Shown in pieces: positions 46,949-59,301 of a stretch of DNA of 64,000 nucleotides. The position numbers and the translations under genes are program-made. A model generated the notes under the pieces. The model was not told where the DNA came from and did no database searches. It saw nothing but the letters and a program-made list of their open reading frames with translations. The number at the start of each line of letters is the position of its first letter. The stretch's first letter is position 1. Origin of the DNA: Gammaproteobacteria bacterium (GTDB lineage Bacteria; Pseudomonadota; Gammaproteobacteria; SZUA-229); assembly GCA_016744065.1 (NCBI GenBank), contig JADGFA010000014.1, positions 18,090 to 82,089 of the forward strand, read 5' to 3'.

Positions 46949-47764
46949 ATGGCAATACTTAAAAACATAATATATATCATAGGCTTAACATCGCTAATAA
47001 GCGCCTGCAGTAGCAGTGGTGGTGGTGGTGGAAGTGGTCCAGCAGAAATAACAGCCGCTAACGCACAGGACCTGTCAATTGCAGCGACTGAAAGCGCTAA
47101 ACAGTCTGTTACAGCACAAGACGCCAACTTTCTTCTTGGTAAATCTTCAAGCGATACAAGCAACCTGATTTCGAGCAAAGTCCGAGCAATCGCTCTTGAG
47201 GCACAGTCACTGGGTGAAATATGCCCTGGCGGTGGTAGTTATGATGATAATATCGCTAGTGGCAATGGCTCTGGCAGCATTACGTTTAATAACTGCGATA
47301 TAGGTGATGGCTTAGTCATTAACGGCACCGTTTCCTTTAGCAGTAGCAATAATGGAAACACCTTTACAATTACCTACACCAATGTAACGGTATCCGGCTT
47401 TGGTCAGACAGAAACACTTAATGCAACGGTAACCTGTACAACTACAGAAACAACATTTACATGTAATACAACTGCCTCTATAACAGGTATTGATGGACGC
47501 ACATACTCTGTAAGTGATGTTTCCGTTTCAGGCGATGATTCATCTGGTTACAATGTGAGCGCAACAGTAGTTGACCCAACTCATGGCACAATTACAATTA
47601 ATGCAACCGCAGTGCTATTTGACTGTGGCTCACCTAATCAGGGTCGCCCAAGTTCTGGCAGCATTACTTTCTCATCTGCTGGAAAAAGTGGTTCTGTTAT
47701 ATTTGATAGCTGTAGCTCATATACCGTTACAGTTGATGGTGTAGCAAATACCTTTAACTGGTAG
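46949..47764 (+). CDS. Ser/Thr/Gly-rich lipoprotein, unknown function (paralogue 2)
   Basis: 271 residues with lipobox ISAC (Cys near residue 20) then a SSSGGGGGS linker. The mature protein is beta-rich and contains CPGGGSYDDN and GSGSITFNNCD, matching the layout of the 44857 product, and adds a second cysteine-containing C-terminal module (GSITFSSAGKSGSVIFDSCSS). Probably outer-membrane anchored. Start ATG 46949 has GGGGAT upstream. Confidence 0.78.
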   Translation: MAILKNIIYIIGLTSLISACSSSGGGGGSGPAEITAANAQDLSIAATESAKQSVTAQDANFLLGKSSSDTSNLISSKVRAIALEAQSLGEICPGGGSYDDNIASGNGSGSITFNNCDIGDGLVINGTVSFSSSNNGNTFTITYTNVTVSGFGQTETLNATVTCTTTETTFTCNTTASITGIDGRTYSVSDVSVSGDDSSGYNVSATVVDPTHGTITINATAVLFDCGSPNQGRPSSGSITFSSAGKSGSVIFDSCSSYTVTVDGVANTFNW

Positions 47765-47782
47765 GTTATTTACAGTTAATAA

Positions 47783-47813
47783 AAAGCCAGCCCTGTAATA
47801 TGCTGGCTTTTTT
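47783..47813 (+). terminator. Rho-independent terminator after lipoprotein paralogue 2
   Basis: Stem AAAGCCAGC (47783-47791) and GCTGGCTTT (47802-47810) with a T-run. Confidence 0.8.
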
Positions 47814-47823
47814 AAACGCTTGT

Positions 47824-47873
47824 TTCAAAACCCAAAAAGGCACATCTTATGATGTGCCTTTTTGGGTTTTGAA
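47824..47873. terminator. Very strong bidirectional terminator hairpin
   Basis: A 23-bp perfect inverted repeat (47824-47846 and 47851-47873) with loop TTAT; the inner part is AAAAAGGCACATC and its complement. A- and T-runs inside the arms make it function on both strands. It lies 15 bp beyond the FKBP stop codon and backs up the terminator at 47783 for the convergent lipoprotein gene. Confidence 0.85.
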
Positions 47874-47887
47874 GTATAAATATACTT

Positions 47888-48223
47888 TTAACGAATTTCT
47901 AACAGCTCCACTTCAAACACCAGTGTCGCATCAGGTGGAATAACACCACCCGCGCCATTTGCACCGTAGCCCATTTCAGATGGAATGGTCAGTTTACGCT
48001 TGCCACCTATTTTCATTCCTTTAACACCTTCATCCCAGCCTTTAATAACCTGGCCTACGCCAAGCGTAAAGCTAAATGGGTCATTACGATCCAGGCTTGA
48101 ATCAAACTTTGTACCATCGGTTAACCAGCCGGTGTAATGCACAACAACAACTTCTGCACCTTCACCTGCGCCCGCTTCTGCACCTTCACCAATATTTAAT
48201 TCTTCTATTTCTAATTCAGACAT
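47888..48223 (-). CDS. FKBP-type peptidyl-prolyl cis-trans isomerase, cytoplasmic
   Basis: 111 residues, a single FKBP domain: [70 protein letters not shown]. No signal peptide, so cytoplasmic, and of the minimal FKBP12-like size. Located 65 bp downstream of the AGCS symporter gene on the same strand. Confidence 0.94.
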   Translation of the reverse strand: MSELEIEELNIGEGAEAGAGEGAEVVVVHYTGWLTDGTKFDSSLDRNDPFSFTLGVGQVIKGWDEGVKGMKIGGKRKLTIPSEMGYGANGAGGVIPPDATLVFEVELLEIR

Positions 48224-48287
48224 TTTTTCTCCAGTATTTTATTTAACTAAAAGTAAACTGTTTTATAAATGCTCCTTCAGGAGCCTG

Positions 48288-49634
48288 TTATTTATATTTT
48301 TCAAAATATTCATTTTTCATTTTTTTAACCAGTGCACTCAGTAATATTAATGCAATTAAATTAGGTATCGCCATTAATATATTCGTCACATCCGCAATAT
48401 TCCACACCAGTTGTAATGGCACAATCGCACCCACAACAATCAATAATGTGTAAATGACGCGATAGGGTAAAACCGCCTTTTCACCAAACATAAACTTTAC
48501 ACTACGATCACCATAGTATGACCACGCAATAATTGTTGAAAAAGCAAATAATGCTAACCCACCTCCGACTATAATTGCACCCGCATCACCGATGGACTGA
48601 CTAAATGCGTAGGCCGTTAGCGATGCACCGGTTACATCATCTGGTGCTGTTATATAGGCACCGGTAACCACAATTGCAAGGCCTGTCATACTGCATATTA
48701 CCAGGGTATCAACAAATGGTTCCATCATGGCCACCAGACCTTCACGCACTGGCTCATTGGTTATTGCCGCTGCATGTGCCATGGGCGACGACCCCAGGCC
48801 CGCTTCATTTGAAAACAAACCTCTGGCCACACCCCAACGAATTGCCTCCCCTACAGCCGCACCACCGACAGCCCATGGGTTTAAAGCATGATTGAATATA
48901 GTGGATATAGCTGCAGGTATTTGCTCATATTCATTTATCAAAACAACCATTGCGACACTTATGTAAACAATTGCCATGAAGGGTACAATCGTACTAGCGA
49001 CTTTTGCAATACGTTTTACACCTCCCAGGATTACCATACCCACGAGCAGGGCCATAACCACACCAACAAGCCAGCTATACACTTTTATATCTGGGTTAAT
49101 AAATGCCAGCCCATCAACAACTGAGTTCACCTGTACAAGATTACCAATACCAAATGATGCTACTGCCGCAAAAAATGCAAAAAACAGGGCTGTGCGTTTC
49201 ATTTTCAGACCATTGAACAGGGTATACATTGGCCCACCGGATACACCCTGAGCATCAACTTCCCTGAATTTTACAGCTAAGGTACTTTCTGCAAATTTTG
49301 TCGCCATTCCCAGGAATGCTGTCACCCACATCCAGAACAGCGCCCCTGGGCCGCCTAATGAGATGGCTGTGGCTACCCCTGCAATATTACCGGTACCCAC
49401 AGTTGCAGATAATGCGGTTGATAATGCCTGAAAATGACTCACATCCCCTCTGTCTTCTTTACAGCTATATTTACCCTGAATAATATGTATTGAGTGCCTG
49501 AAACCCCTGATTTGTACACCGCCAAGGCGAATACTCAAATACAGGCCCACACCCAAAAGCGCAGCCAAAGTAATCCAGCTTCCCCATAACAGCCCGGATA
49601 AATCACCACTTAGCTCTGTTAGTCGATCTAACAT
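48288..49634 (-). CDS. Sodium:alanine/glycine symporter (AGCS family)
   Basis: 448-residue inner membrane protein with about ten membrane segments. The AGCS signature region is present: FQALSTALSATVGTGNIAGVATAISLGGPGALFWMWVTAFLGMATKFAESTLA (residues about 65-120), followed by GLFSNEAGLGSSPMAHAAA. It imports small neutral amino acids with sodium. alsT/dagA/cycA-like names are in use, but substrate choice cannot be read from sequence. Confidence 0.93.
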   Translation of the reverse strand: MLDRLTELSGDLSGLLWGSWITLAALLGVGLYLSIRLGGVQIRGFRHSIHIIQGKYSCKEDRGDVSHFQALSTALSATVGTGNIAGVATAISLGGPGALFWMWVTAFLGMATKFAESTLAVKFREVDAQGVSGGPMYTLFNGLKMKRTALFFAFFAAVASFGIGNLVQVNSVVDGLAFINPDIKVYSWLVGVVMALLVGMVILGGVKRIAKVASTIVPFMAIVYISVAMVVLINEYEQIPAAISTIFNHALNPWAVGGAAVGEAIRWGVARGLFSNEAGLGSSPMAHAAAITNEPVREGLVAMMEPFVDTLVICSMTGLAIVVTGAYITAPDDVTGASLTAYAFSQSIGDAGAIIVGGGLALFAFSTIIAWSYYGDRSVKFMFGEKAVLPYRVIYTLLIVVGAIVPLQLVWNIADVTNILMAIPNLIALILLSALVKKMKNEYFEKYK

Positions 49635-49737
49635 ATTGTTCTCTCTTTAAATGTCACTACGCACAATAATACGACTCACATTAAATTACAAATCAGGTAA
49701 AATGCATTTTTTGTAATTAAGGTATAAATAAGTTCTT

Positions 49738-50256
49738 ATGGAAAAAATATTTGAAAGCTTCCTCTGGAAAAGCCGTCTTGTCGTTTTAGCTGCCGTTATT
49801 ATCAGTCTGGTATCAAGCCTTGCCATGTTTTATATGGCCTCTATTGATTCTGCTTATATGATTGCCCATTTACTTGATTACCCTTTTTTAGCTGATGCAG
49901 ACAGAATCGCACTGCGAAGTTCAACCATAACCCATGTAGTAGAGTTAATAGATGGTTACCTGTTAGCTATTGTATTACTCATTTTCGCTCTGGGCCTTTA
50001 CGAACTTTTTATTAGTAAAATTGATGATGCTGAGGATTCAGATAATGCATCTCAGGTACTGGTTATTCATAGCCTTGACGACCTTAAGTCACGCCTGTCA
50101 AAAGTTATTGTTATGATTTTAATTGTTAAGTTTTTTGAACACGCATTAGAAATGAAATTCGAATCACCTATTGAGCTGTTATCCTTTTCTGCTGGAATTG
50201 CACTGATAGGGCTGGCTCTGTATTTAACACATGCTGCTGATGGAAGTCATAAATAA
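49738..50256 (+). CDS. UPF0114 (YqhA-like) membrane protein
   Basis: 172 residues with four membrane segments (LVVLAAVIISLVSSLAMFYM; HVVELIDGYLLAIVLLIFALGLYELFI; VIVMILIVKFFEHAL; LSFSAGIALIGLALYLTHA). The ESFLWKSRLVVL start and the GLYELFISKID motif are typical of UPF0114. Function unknown. Divergent from the symporter and followed by a strong terminator. Confidence 0.9.
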   Translation: MEKIFESFLWKSRLVVLAAVIISLVSSLAMFYMASIDSAYMIAHLLDYPFLADADRIALRSSTITHVVELIDGYLLAIVLLIFALGLYELFISKIDDAEDSDNASQVLVIHSLDDLKSRLSKVIVMILIVKFFEHALEMKFESPIELLSFSAGIALIGLALYLTHAADGSHK

Positions 50257-50283
50257 ACCACCTGACCCATGTTTCTATACATA

Positions 50284-50315
50284 AAAAAAGGGGAGGCAAC
50301 TGCCTCCCCTTTTTT
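50284..50315. terminator. Bidirectional rho-independent terminator
   Basis: Stem GGGGAGGC (50290-50297) and GCCTCCCC (50302-50309) with a 4-nt loop, A-run before and T-run after. It serves both the UPF0114 gene and the convergent carbon-metabolism cluster ending with fba. Confidence 0.9.
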
Positions 50316-50336
50316 AACGATCAATGAAAAGTTACT

Positions 50337-51374
50337 TTACTTGTAGTAACTAATCATCGTTTCTAATGATGCAACTTTAATTTTATCTGCATTACCTGCA
50401 CTTTCGAAAGCTTCAAAACGCGCTTTACAGATATCTTTCATTGCGCCTGTCGCTTCTTTTAAGAATTTACGCGGATCAAAGTTAGCTGGATTTTCCTGCA
50501 AGTGGCGACGTACAGAACCTGTAGATGCCATACGTAAATCAGTATCGATATTAACCTTACGCACACCAGACTTAATACCCTTAACAATTTCTTCAACAGG
50601 TACGCCATAGGTTTGCCCCATGTCACCACCGAAATCATTAATAATCTTCAACCATTCCTGAGGCACAGAAGATGAGCCGTGCATTACCAGATGAGTGTTA
50701 GGTAATTTTGCATGAATTTCTTCAATGCGATCAATACGTAAAACTTCACCTGTAGGCTCTTTAGTGAATTTGTAAGCACCATGTGAAGTACCAATAGCAA
50801 TTGCTAATGCATCAACACCTGTTTGCTCAACAAAGTCAGCCGCTTCTTCAACACTGGTTAAAAGCATGTCCATGTCTAACTTGCCTTCAGCACCATGACC
50901 ATCTTCTTCACCCATCATGCCAGTTTCCAGTGAACCCAGGCAACCTAACTCACCTTCAACTGAAACACCGCCAGCATGAGCCATTTTTACAACTTCTCTG
51001 GTTACTGCAACATTATATTCAAAAGATGCAGGTGTTTTCATGTCAGCTTCTAAAGAACCATCCATCATAACTGATGAAAAACCAGACTGGATAGAGCGTA
51101 AGCAAATCGCTGGCTCTGAACCATGATCCTGATGCATAACAACAGGAATGTGCGGGTACATTTCTACTGCCGCAGAAATTAAGTGACGCAGGAATGGTTC
51201 ACCTGCATATGAACGCGCACCAGCCGAACCCTGCATGATAACTGGGCTGTTACATTCGTCAGCCGCCTGCATGATGGCATGAACCTGCTCCATGTTATTT
51301 ACATTGAAAGCGGGCATGCCATAGCTGTTTTCAGCCGCATGATCCAGTAATTGGCGTAATGAGATTAAAGCCAT
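50337..51374 (-). CDS. fba: Class II fructose-bisphosphate aldolase
   Basis: 345 residues, zinc-dependent aldolase interconverting fructose-1,6-bisphosphate and triose phosphates; the class II Calvin-type form also handles sedoheptulose-bisphosphate. Motifs: [20 protein letters not shown] with zinc histidines, [28 protein letters not shown] and [10 protein letters not shown]. Last gene of the tkt-gap-gap-pgk-pyk-fba run, 66 bp downstream of pyk. Confidence 0.95.
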   Translation of the reverse strand: MALISLRQLLDHAAENSYGMPAFNVNNMEQVHAIMQAADECNSPVIMQGSAGARSYAGEPFLRHLISAAVEMYPHIPVVMHQDHGSEPAICLRSIQSGFSSVMMDGSLEADMKTPASFEYNVAVTREVVKMAHAGGVSVEGELGCLGSLETGMMGEEDGHGAEGKLDMDMLLTSVEEAADFVEQTGVDALAIAIGTSHGAYKFTKEPTGEVLRIDRIEEIHAKLPNTHLVMHGSSSVPQEWLKIINDFGGDMGQTYGVPVEEIVKGIKSGVRKVNIDTDLRMASTGSVRRHLQENPANFDPRKFLKEATGAMKDICKARFEAFESAGNADKIKVASLETMISYYK

Positions 51375-51440
51375 GTTATTTACTCCTTAACGTTAAGGTT
51401 TGTTTATTCAAAAATAAAATCGTAATACTATCTAAAATTT

Positions 51441-52889
51441 TCAATCGTTTGTTGTATCGCAAACATCACCAATAGTGACAACTTTCATTGCATTGGTGCC
51501 ACCACCAGAATCACCCAGCGAATCACCGCGGGTAATAATAATCCTGTTACCATCATTCACAATGCCTATCTCCTTTAACAGACAGGCGACAGTAGAACTA
51601 ATATTGTAATCACCCACCTGATCAAAATCGATACTGGTCGGATACACACCCCTGTAGAGCGTTACCTTACGGCGTGTTTGTTCATGGCGTGTCATCGCAT
51701 ATATCGGTATACCCGAGCTAATTCGCGACATCCATAATACGGTAGAGCCCGACTCGGTTAGAGCTGCAATACCATCTACATTCAAGTGGTTGGCAGTATA
51801 CATGGTTGCCATAGCAAGTGCTTCGTCAACTCGTCCGAAGGTTAACTCCATACGGTGATCAGAAACCTTCGCTCTTGGATGCTGTTCCGCCGACTCACAG
51901 ATACGCCCCATGGCCTCTACGGTTTCAATTGGGTATTTACCCGCAGCTGTTTCACCAGACAACATTACCGCATCAGTACCATCATGCACCGCATTGGCAA
52001 CATCAAAAACTTCTGCACGAGTAGGTATCGAATTTTCAATCATCGACTCCATCATTTGAGTCGCCGTAATAACAATACGGTCCATACTACGGGCTTTTGC
52101 TATCAGGTCTTTTTGAACTGCTGGCAATTCAGCATCGCCAATTTCAACACCCAGATCACCACGGGCCACCATAATAACATCGGACGCCTCAACAATTTCA
52201 TCAATACATTCAAGGGCTTCTGCACGTTCTATTTTAGAAACGATAGCGCCGTGCCCACCTGCTTCGCGCAGTAGTTTACGCGCCTGATGAATATCATCAG
52301 CAGACTTGGGAAATGAAACCGCAACATAATCCGCTTCAAGCTTTGCTGCTGACTTAATATCCTCTTTATCTTTTTCTGTTAATGCGGGTGCCGATAAACC
52401 ACCACCCTGTAAATTTATACCTTTTTTATCTGATAAATAACCACTGTGTACAACCGTACAGTTAATTCTCAAGCCGTTAACATTATTAACATCAAGTAAC
52501 ATACGGCCATCATCAAGTACCAGACGATCACCTGGCTTCACATCACCCGGTAAACTTTTATAGGCAATACCAACACCTTCTGTTGTACCTGCCGTTGAAT
52601 CCAGCTCTGCATCCAGAAAGAATGCTTCGCCTTCGTTCAGGTAAACTTTTCCTTCTACAAATCGTTCTGTTCTAATTTTTGGTCCCTGTAAATCAGCAAG
52701 AACACCAACAACTCTATTTAATTTATCTGCTGCTTTACGCACCATTTCAACGCGCTTTGCCTGCTCTTCATGACTACCATGTGAATAATTTAAACGTACA
52801 ACATCAACACCTGCTTTTACAAGTCTATCTATTGTTTCCTGGTCGTCTGTTGCGGGGCCTAATGTTGCTACTATTTTAGTTCTACGCAA
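51441..52889 (-). CDS. pyk: Pyruvate kinase
   Basis: 482 residues. Transfers phosphate from phosphoenolpyruvate to ADP. Begins RRTKIVATLGPATDD; includes GVLADLQGPKIRTERF, SKIERAEALECIDEI, MVARGDLGVEIG, TATQMMESMIENSIPTRAEVFDVANAVHDGTDAVMLSGETAAGKYP region. Complete domains A, B and C. Lies between pgk and fba, a frequent arrangement in gammaproteobacterial carbon clusters. Confidence 0.96.
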   Translation of the reverse strand: MRRTKIVATLGPATDDQETIDRLVKAGVDVVRLNYSHGSHEEQAKRVEMVRKAADKLNRVVGVLADLQGPKIRTERFVEGKVYLNEGEAFFLDAELDSTAGTTEGVGIAYKSLPGDVKPGDRLVLDDGRMLLDVNNVNGLRINCTVVHSGYLSDKKGINLQGGGLSAPALTEKDKEDIKSAAKLEADYVAVSFPKSADDIHQARKLLREAGGHGAIVSKIERAEALECIDEIVEASDVIMVARGDLGVEIGDAELPAVQKDLIAKARSMDRIVITATQMMESMIENSIPTRAEVFDVANAVHDGTDAVMLSGETAAGKYPIETVEAMGRICESAEQHPRAKVSDHRMELTFGRVDEALAMATMYTANHLNVDGIAALTESGSTVLWMSRISSGIPIYAMTRHEQTRRKVTLYRGVYPTSIDFDQVGDYNISSTVACLLKEIGIVNDGNRIIITRGDSLGDSGGGTNAMKVVTIGDVCDTTND

Positions 52890-53081
52890 GGGTAGAAACT
52901 CCTCTTTTTAATATTACTTAATATTTATTTCGATACTTTCATAATTCAATTACAAAGCCATATCAAATTATCGTAATTCATTCCTGTAAAAATAAACTTG
53001 AACACAGGAACTCATTACATATTTATAATATGAGCTTACAATTTTTTATGGTAAGACATAAAAACGGGGCACTCACCTCGT

Positions 53082-54263
53082 TTAATTTTTAGCTCGTTCT
53101 TCCAGGATAGCTACCGCGGGTAACTCTTTGCCTTCCAGGAATTCAAGAAACGCACCACCACCCGTAGAAATATATGAAACTTTGTCAGAGATACCATATT
53201 TATCAACCGCTGCTAAAGTATCACCACCGCCGGCAATAGAAAACGCAGGAGATTCTGCAATTGCCATTGAGATAGCTTTGGTACCTTCACCAAACTGATC
53301 AAATTCAAATACGCCAACTGGACCGTTCCAGACAATCGTTCCTGCACTTTTAATGATATCTGCAAGTGCGGCAGCAGAGTCAGGACCAATATCAAAAATC
53401 ATATCGTCATCAGCACATTCACTAACATCTTTTAATGTCGCTTCTGCCGTTTCTGCAAATTCTTTTGCACAAACAATATCAGTAGGTACAGGTATAGAAC
53501 CGCCACGCGCCTTTGCATCTGCAGTTAATTTTCTGGCTGTTTCAACCAGATCTTCCTCATAAAGCGACTTGCCTACATTATGACCCTGCGCAGCGATAAA
53601 TGTATTCGCAATACCACCGCCAACAATTAACTGATCAACTACTTTAGAAAGTGACTCTAAAACAGTTAACTTGGTAGAAACTTTTGAACCACCTACAATT
53701 GCTACCATTGGACGAGCTGGGTTATCTAATGCCTTACCTAATGCGTCCAGTTCACCAGCAAGCAATGGGCCTGCACATGCAGTTGGTGCAAACCTGGCAA
53801 CACCATGTGTTGATGCCTGAGCACGATGAGCAGTACCGAATGCATCCATTACATACACATCACATAAAGATGCATACTGTTTTGATAATGCCTCATCATT
53901 TTTCTTCTCACCTTTATTGAATCGGCAATTTTCTAAAATAACCACTTCACCATCAGCGACTTCTGGAGCTGAATCTAAATAACCGGTAATTAATTTAACT
54001 TCTTTACCTAACGCTTCTGTTAAGTAGTTAGCCACAGGCAATAATGAAAACTCATCTGCTGACTCACCTTCCGTTGGACGCCCCAGATGAGACATCAGCA
54101 TCACTTTAGCGCCTGCTTCAATACAGTGTTTAATCGTTGGCATTGAAGCCTCAATACGCTTGGCACTGGTTACTTTACCATCTTTAACAGGTACATTTAA
54201 ATCCTGACGAATTAGCATGCGCTTGCCTGCTAGATCTAAATCGATCATCTTAATTACTGACAT
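53082..54263 (-). CDS. pgk: Phosphoglycerate kinase
   Basis: 393 residues. Motifs: [79 protein letters not shown] and [17 protein letters not shown]. Length and motif order are typical. It lies 75 bp downstream of the second gap gene in the same direction. Confidence 0.97.
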   Translation of the reverse strand: MSVIKMIDLDLAGKRMLIRQDLNVPVKDGKVTSAKRIEASMPTIKHCIEAGAKVMLMSHLGRPTEGESADEFSLLPVANYLTEALGKEVKLITGYLDSAPEVADGEVVILENCRFNKGEKKNDEALSKQYASLCDVYVMDAFGTAHRAQASTHGVARFAPTACAGPLLAGELDALGKALDNPARPMVAIVGGSKVSTKLTVLESLSKVVDQLIVGGGIANTFIAAQGHNVGKSLYEEDLVETARKLTADAKARGGSIPVPTDIVCAKEFAETAEATLKDVSECADDDMIFDIGPDSAAALADIIKSAGTIVWNGPVGVFEFDQFGEGTKAISMAIAESPAFSIAGGGDTLAAVDKYGISDKVSYISTGGGAFLEFLEGKELPAVAILEERAKN

Positions 54264-54338
54264 GAACTACTCCTAAATATATTTTTTAATTTTTTTAAAC
54301 TCATTGCTAGTTACTTACTAACAATCAATTTTTTATTT

Positions 54339-55343
54339 CTATTTTGCATTCATCAACGCAATCGTAGTATCAATCATGCGGTTTGAAAAGCCCCACTCAT
54401 TGTCATACCACGAACACACTTTTACTAAATTTCCAGCAATGACTCTGGTTAGTGTTGCGTCAAAATTTGAAGTTGCACTCGTGTGATTAAAATCAACAGA
54501 CACTAATGGCACATCATTATATGCCAGCACCTTGCCATCTGCTGCTTCTTTCATAATGGCATTTATTTCTTCAACTGTTGTATCGCGACTTGCCGTAAAC
54601 GTTAAATCGACCAGTGACACATTTATCGTCGGCACACGTATCGCAAAACCATCCAGCTTGCCATTTAATTCTGGAACGACTAAACCTATTGCCGCAGCCG
54701 CCCCTGTTTTTGTCGGGATCATAGAGCTGGTTGCAGAGCGCGCTCTACGCAAATCAGTATGATACACATCCGTTAACACCTGATCATTAGTGTAAGAATG
54801 TATCGTTGTCATCAAACCATTTTCAATGCCAATTTTATCATGAATGGGCTTAACCATTGGCGCCAGGCAGTTAGTCGTACAGGATGCATTTGAAATCACC
54901 GTATCAGTCGATTTCAATACATCATGATTAACACCATAAACAATAGTGGCATCTACACCATGGCCACCTGGTGCTGAGATAATTACTTTCTTTGCTCCAC
55001 CTTCGATGTGAAGAGATACTTTATCTTTACTGGCAAAAAAACCGGTACATTCAAGCACAACATCTACACCTAAATCGCCCCATGGCAATTTAGCTGGATC
55101 ACGTTCGCATAACACGTGAATCCTATCTCCATTTACAACCATATATTCCCCATCGACATGTACTTCGCCAGGGAAACGGCCATGCGCAGTATCATACTGC
55201 GTTAAATGCGCATTGGTGTATGAATCACCCAAATCATTAACCGCTACAACTTTTACCTCATCGGTGCGACCCGACTCGTATATCGCGCGCAGAATATTTC
55301 TACCTATGCGCCCGTAGCCATTAATAGCAACCTTGATTGCCAT
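54339..55343 (-). CDS. gap: Glyceraldehyde-3-phosphate dehydrogenase, second type
   Basis: 334 residues. Catalytic C155 in [12 protein letters not shown] with the following His in [13 protein letters not shown]. This form ([43 protein letters not shown]) belongs to the Calvin/anabolic-like GAPDH group rather than the E. coli GapA group, and differs markedly from the neighbouring paralogue. The coenzyme preference (NAD or NADP) cannot be fixed by eye. Lies upstream of pgk, with a 386-bp gap on its upstream side. Confidence 0.93.
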   Translation of the reverse strand: MAIKVAINGYGRIGRNILRAIYESGRTDEVKVVAVNDLGDSYTNAHLTQYDTAHGRFPGEVHVDGEYMVVNGDRIHVLCERDPAKLPWGDLGVDVVLECTGFFASKDKVSLHIEGGAKKVIISAPGGHGVDATIVYGVNHDVLKSTDTVISNASCTTNCLAPMVKPIHDKIGIENGLMTTIHSYTNDQVLTDVYHTDLRRARSATSSMIPTKTGAAAAIGLVVPELNGKLDGFAIRVPTINVSLVDLTFTASRDTTVEEINAIMKEAADGKVLAYNDVPLVSVDFNHTSATSNFDATLTRVIAGNLVKVCSWYDNEWGFSNRMIDTTIALMNAK

Positions 55344-55576
55344 ATTTTTTACCTTTTTTATTTATCGCTAAATACTTAGTGATAAATGTAATGAGTTAGA
55401 CCTGGGCAACCCTGATCGACAGCTGAAATACCCCCTTACATAAGGAGACCATTTCAACTCGAATTGATTACTAAAATATTACAGGTTCATCATTTAAAAA
55501 TTATTTTCTAAATTAACTTTAAAATTAACTTGGAAAATAATTTTAAAGGGCAGATAAATCCACCCCTTAAAACTAG

Positions 55577-55609
55577 TAATGACTTCGTTGCAAAACAACG
55601 AAGTCATTA
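55577..55609. repeat. Perfect 14-bp hairpin, possible terminator/attenuator
   Basis: TAATGACTTCGTTG (55577-55590) and its exact complement (55596-55609) around loop CAAAA. On the minus strand it is followed only by a weak TTTT, so it might attenuate transcription between the two gap genes or be part of the repeat element beside it. Confidence 0.6.
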
Positions 55610-55610
55610 A

Positions 55611-56749
<1,139 letters not shown>

Positions 56750-56905
56750 TTAAATATATTTAAAATAAAACTCTTAAAAACTTTTCAATAACTTCACCAC
56801 TCTCAAAAAACATATATCAGAATGGCAGAATTCGTTTATTACCTATAACTATTCAGGTTGCTCCAGTGTGGGTTCAACGCAGCCACACAGGCACAAACTG
56901 GATTA

Positions 56906-58879
56906 TTATAGTATGCCTTCTACTGCTTTAACCACGTTCTCAACAGTGAAACCAAACTCTTTAAATAGTTCGCCTGCGGGTGCCGATTCACCAAAGTGAT
57001 CGATACCAACAACTGCATCTGCATACTTGTACCATGCATCCGTTACTGCGGCTTCAACTGCAACCGTTGGAATACCTTTAGTCAGTACTGCAGATTTATA
57101 ACCCGCATCCTGTTGGTCATAGACATTTGTACAAGGCATAGATACAACTCGAATCTTCTTACCAGACATGGCTTCTGCAGCACCTGTAGCAAGCGCAATT
57201 TCAGAACCTGTGGCAATAATAATTGCATCTGGAGTACCGTCACAATCTTTAAGAATGTAACCACCCTTAGTGATTTCAGAAATCTGCGCATCAGTACGTT
57301 CGTTATGAGGAAGACCCTGACGAGAGAAAATCAGACACGAAGGACCTTCTTTACGCTCTGCTGCCTGCTGCCATGCAACAGCAGATTCAACCGCATCACA
57401 TGGGCGCCATACAGCCATATTAGGAATCATACGCAGTGTAGGAATTTGCTCCACTGGCTGATGCGTTGGACCATCTTCACCCAGACCAATTGAATCATGG
57501 CTATATACAAACAGGCTGCGAATCTTCATCAGCGCTGCCATGCGCAGTGCATTACGTGCGTACTCAGAGAACATCAGGAATGTTGCACCGAATGGAATTA
57601 AACCACCGTGTAAAGAAATACCGTTCATGATTGCGCTCATAGCGAATTCACGTACGCCGTAATTCAGGTAGTTACCGCCTGCATTATCGATCATTGGCTT
57701 ATAACCAGACCATTCAGTCAGGTTAGAACAACCCAGATCAGCAGAACCACCAAACATTTCAGGTAACATTGGAGAGTAAGCTTCGATAGCCGCTAATGAC
57801 GCCTGACGTGTTGCAGGGCTTTTTGCATCTGTATTAACAGAAGCAATGTACTCAGCAGATTTAGCTGCCCAGTCCGCAGGCAAATCACCCGCCATACGAC
57901 GTTCAAATTCAGCCGCCAACTCAGGGAATGCAGCTTTATACGCTGCAAACTTTTCGTTCCATGCCGCTTCTGCTGCTGCACCTTTTTCTTTAGCATCCCA
58001 GCCCTGATATACATCATCAGGCACTTCAAATGCACCGTGATCCCAACCCAGCGCCGCTTTGGTCAGGTTAATTTCTTCTTCACCTAAAGGTGCACCGTGA
58101 CAAGCATGGCTGCCTGCTTTATTAGGTGAACCAAAACCGATTGTGGTTTTGCAGCAAATCATTGTGGGCTTGTCTGTCATTGCCTTTGCTGTTTCAGTTG
58201 CTTTTGCAATTGCTTCTGGGTTATGCCCATCAACATCCGCAATAACATGCCAGCCGTAAGCTTCAAAACGCTTAGGCGTATCATCTGTAAACCAGCCTTC
58301 TACGTGGCCGTCGATAGAAATACCATTATCATCCCAGTATGCGATCAGCTTACCTAAGCCTAAAGTACCCGCTAATGAACAGGCTTCATGAGAAATACCT
58401 TCCATTAAGCAACCATCACCTAAAAAGACAAAGGTATTATGATCAACAATGTCATGATCTTTCTGGTTAAACTGGCCCGCCATTGTCTTTTCAGCAATCG
58501 CCATACCAACAGCATTCGTGATGCCCTGGCCTAATGGTCCAGTCGTAGTTTCAACACCAGGCGCATAACCATACTCAGGATGGCCCGGCGTTTTGGAATG
58601 CAACTGACGAAAGTTTTTCAGATCTTCAATAGATAAATCATAACCCGTCAGGTGAAGTAATGAGTAGATCAGCATTGAACCATGACCATTGGAAAGGATA
58701 AAACGGTCACGATCAGCCCAGTTAGGGTTAGCAGGGTTGTGGTTCATGTTGTCGTTCCACAACACTTCAGCTATATCAGCCATACCCATGGGGGCCCCTG
58801 GGTGACCAGAATTTGCTTTCTGTACTGCATCCATACTCAATGCACGGATTGCATTAGCAAGCTCTTTGCGTGATGACAT
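56906..58879 (-). CDS. tkt: Transketolase
   Basis: 657 residues from ATG 58879, which has GGAGA 7-8 nt upstream; an in-frame TTG six codons earlier overlaps that site and is rejected. Thiamine-diphosphate enzyme moving two-carbon units in the pentose phosphate or Calvin cycle. Motifs: [52 protein letters not shown] (TPP/Mg), [19 protein letters not shown]. First gene of the central carbon run. Confidence 0.96.
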   Translation of the reverse strand: MSSRKELANAIRALSMDAVQKANSGHPGAPMGMADIAEVLWNDNMNHNPANPNWADRDRFILSNGHGSMLIYSLLHLTGYDLSIEDLKNFRQLHSKTPGHPEYGYAPGVETTTGPLGQGITNAVGMAIAEKTMAGQFNQKDHDIVDHNTFVFLGDGCLMEGISHEACSLAGTLGLGKLIAYWDDNGISIDGHVEGWFTDDTPKRFEAYGWHVIADVDGHNPEAIAKATETAKAMTDKPTMICCKTTIGFGSPNKAGSHACHGAPLGEEEINLTKAALGWDHGAFEVPDDVYQGWDAKEKGAAAEAAWNEKFAAYKAAFPELAAEFERRMAGDLPADWAAKSAEYIASVNTDAKSPATRQASLAAIEAYSPMLPEMFGGSADLGCSNLTEWSGYKPMIDNAGGNYLNYGVREFAMSAIMNGISLHGGLIPFGATFLMFSEYARNALRMAALMKIRSLFVYSHDSIGLGEDGPTHQPVEQIPTLRMIPNMAVWRPCDAVESAVAWQQAAERKEGPSCLIFSRQGLPHNERTDAQISEITKGGYILKDCDGTPDAIIIATGSEIALATGAAEAMSGKKIRVVSMPCTNVYDQQDAGYKSAVLTKGIPTVAVEAAVTDAWYKYADAVVGIDHFGESAPAGELFKEFGFTVENVVKAVEGIL

Positions 58880-59301
58880 AGGATCTTCTCCAATCAAGTT
58901 TTAAAATTTGCGCTACTTGAGACAAGCTCAAGCAACAGGAATTCTGTTAATTAATGGTTTGCCTGAAAACTAGTAAGTGGCAGGGGGTCTTCACCCACAT
59001 TAATAAAGGGGCGCTATTTTCCCTTACTTCGAGACATTCAGCAACTCTTATAGTGGAATTACATTGCGTTTTATCATGCTTTTCAGGGGAAGACCAATGC
59101 CGAACACCTTTAGAAACACCAATATTAATCCATATATTTCAATAAGATAAGACTCCGACCAGGCAACCACTTACAACAGGACTTTTTATTTACCCATAAA
59201 AAATCATGAAGAGCACATTCACCGCCAAGGACAGGTTATAGCCAAAACATCAACCATAAAAGCCATGAGGAAAACACCCAGACAGCTAGAATTTAAAGCC
59301 C
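58880..59301. other. Intergenic region upstream of tkt
   Basis: No supported gene on either strand. It must contain the promoter of the tkt cluster (minus strand) at its left end; the sequence around 58975-59010 is GC-richer than the rest and contains GGGGGT and CACCC blocks that could pair. A ribosome-free leader of a few hundred bases is possible. Nothing more definite is seen. Confidence 0.5.
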
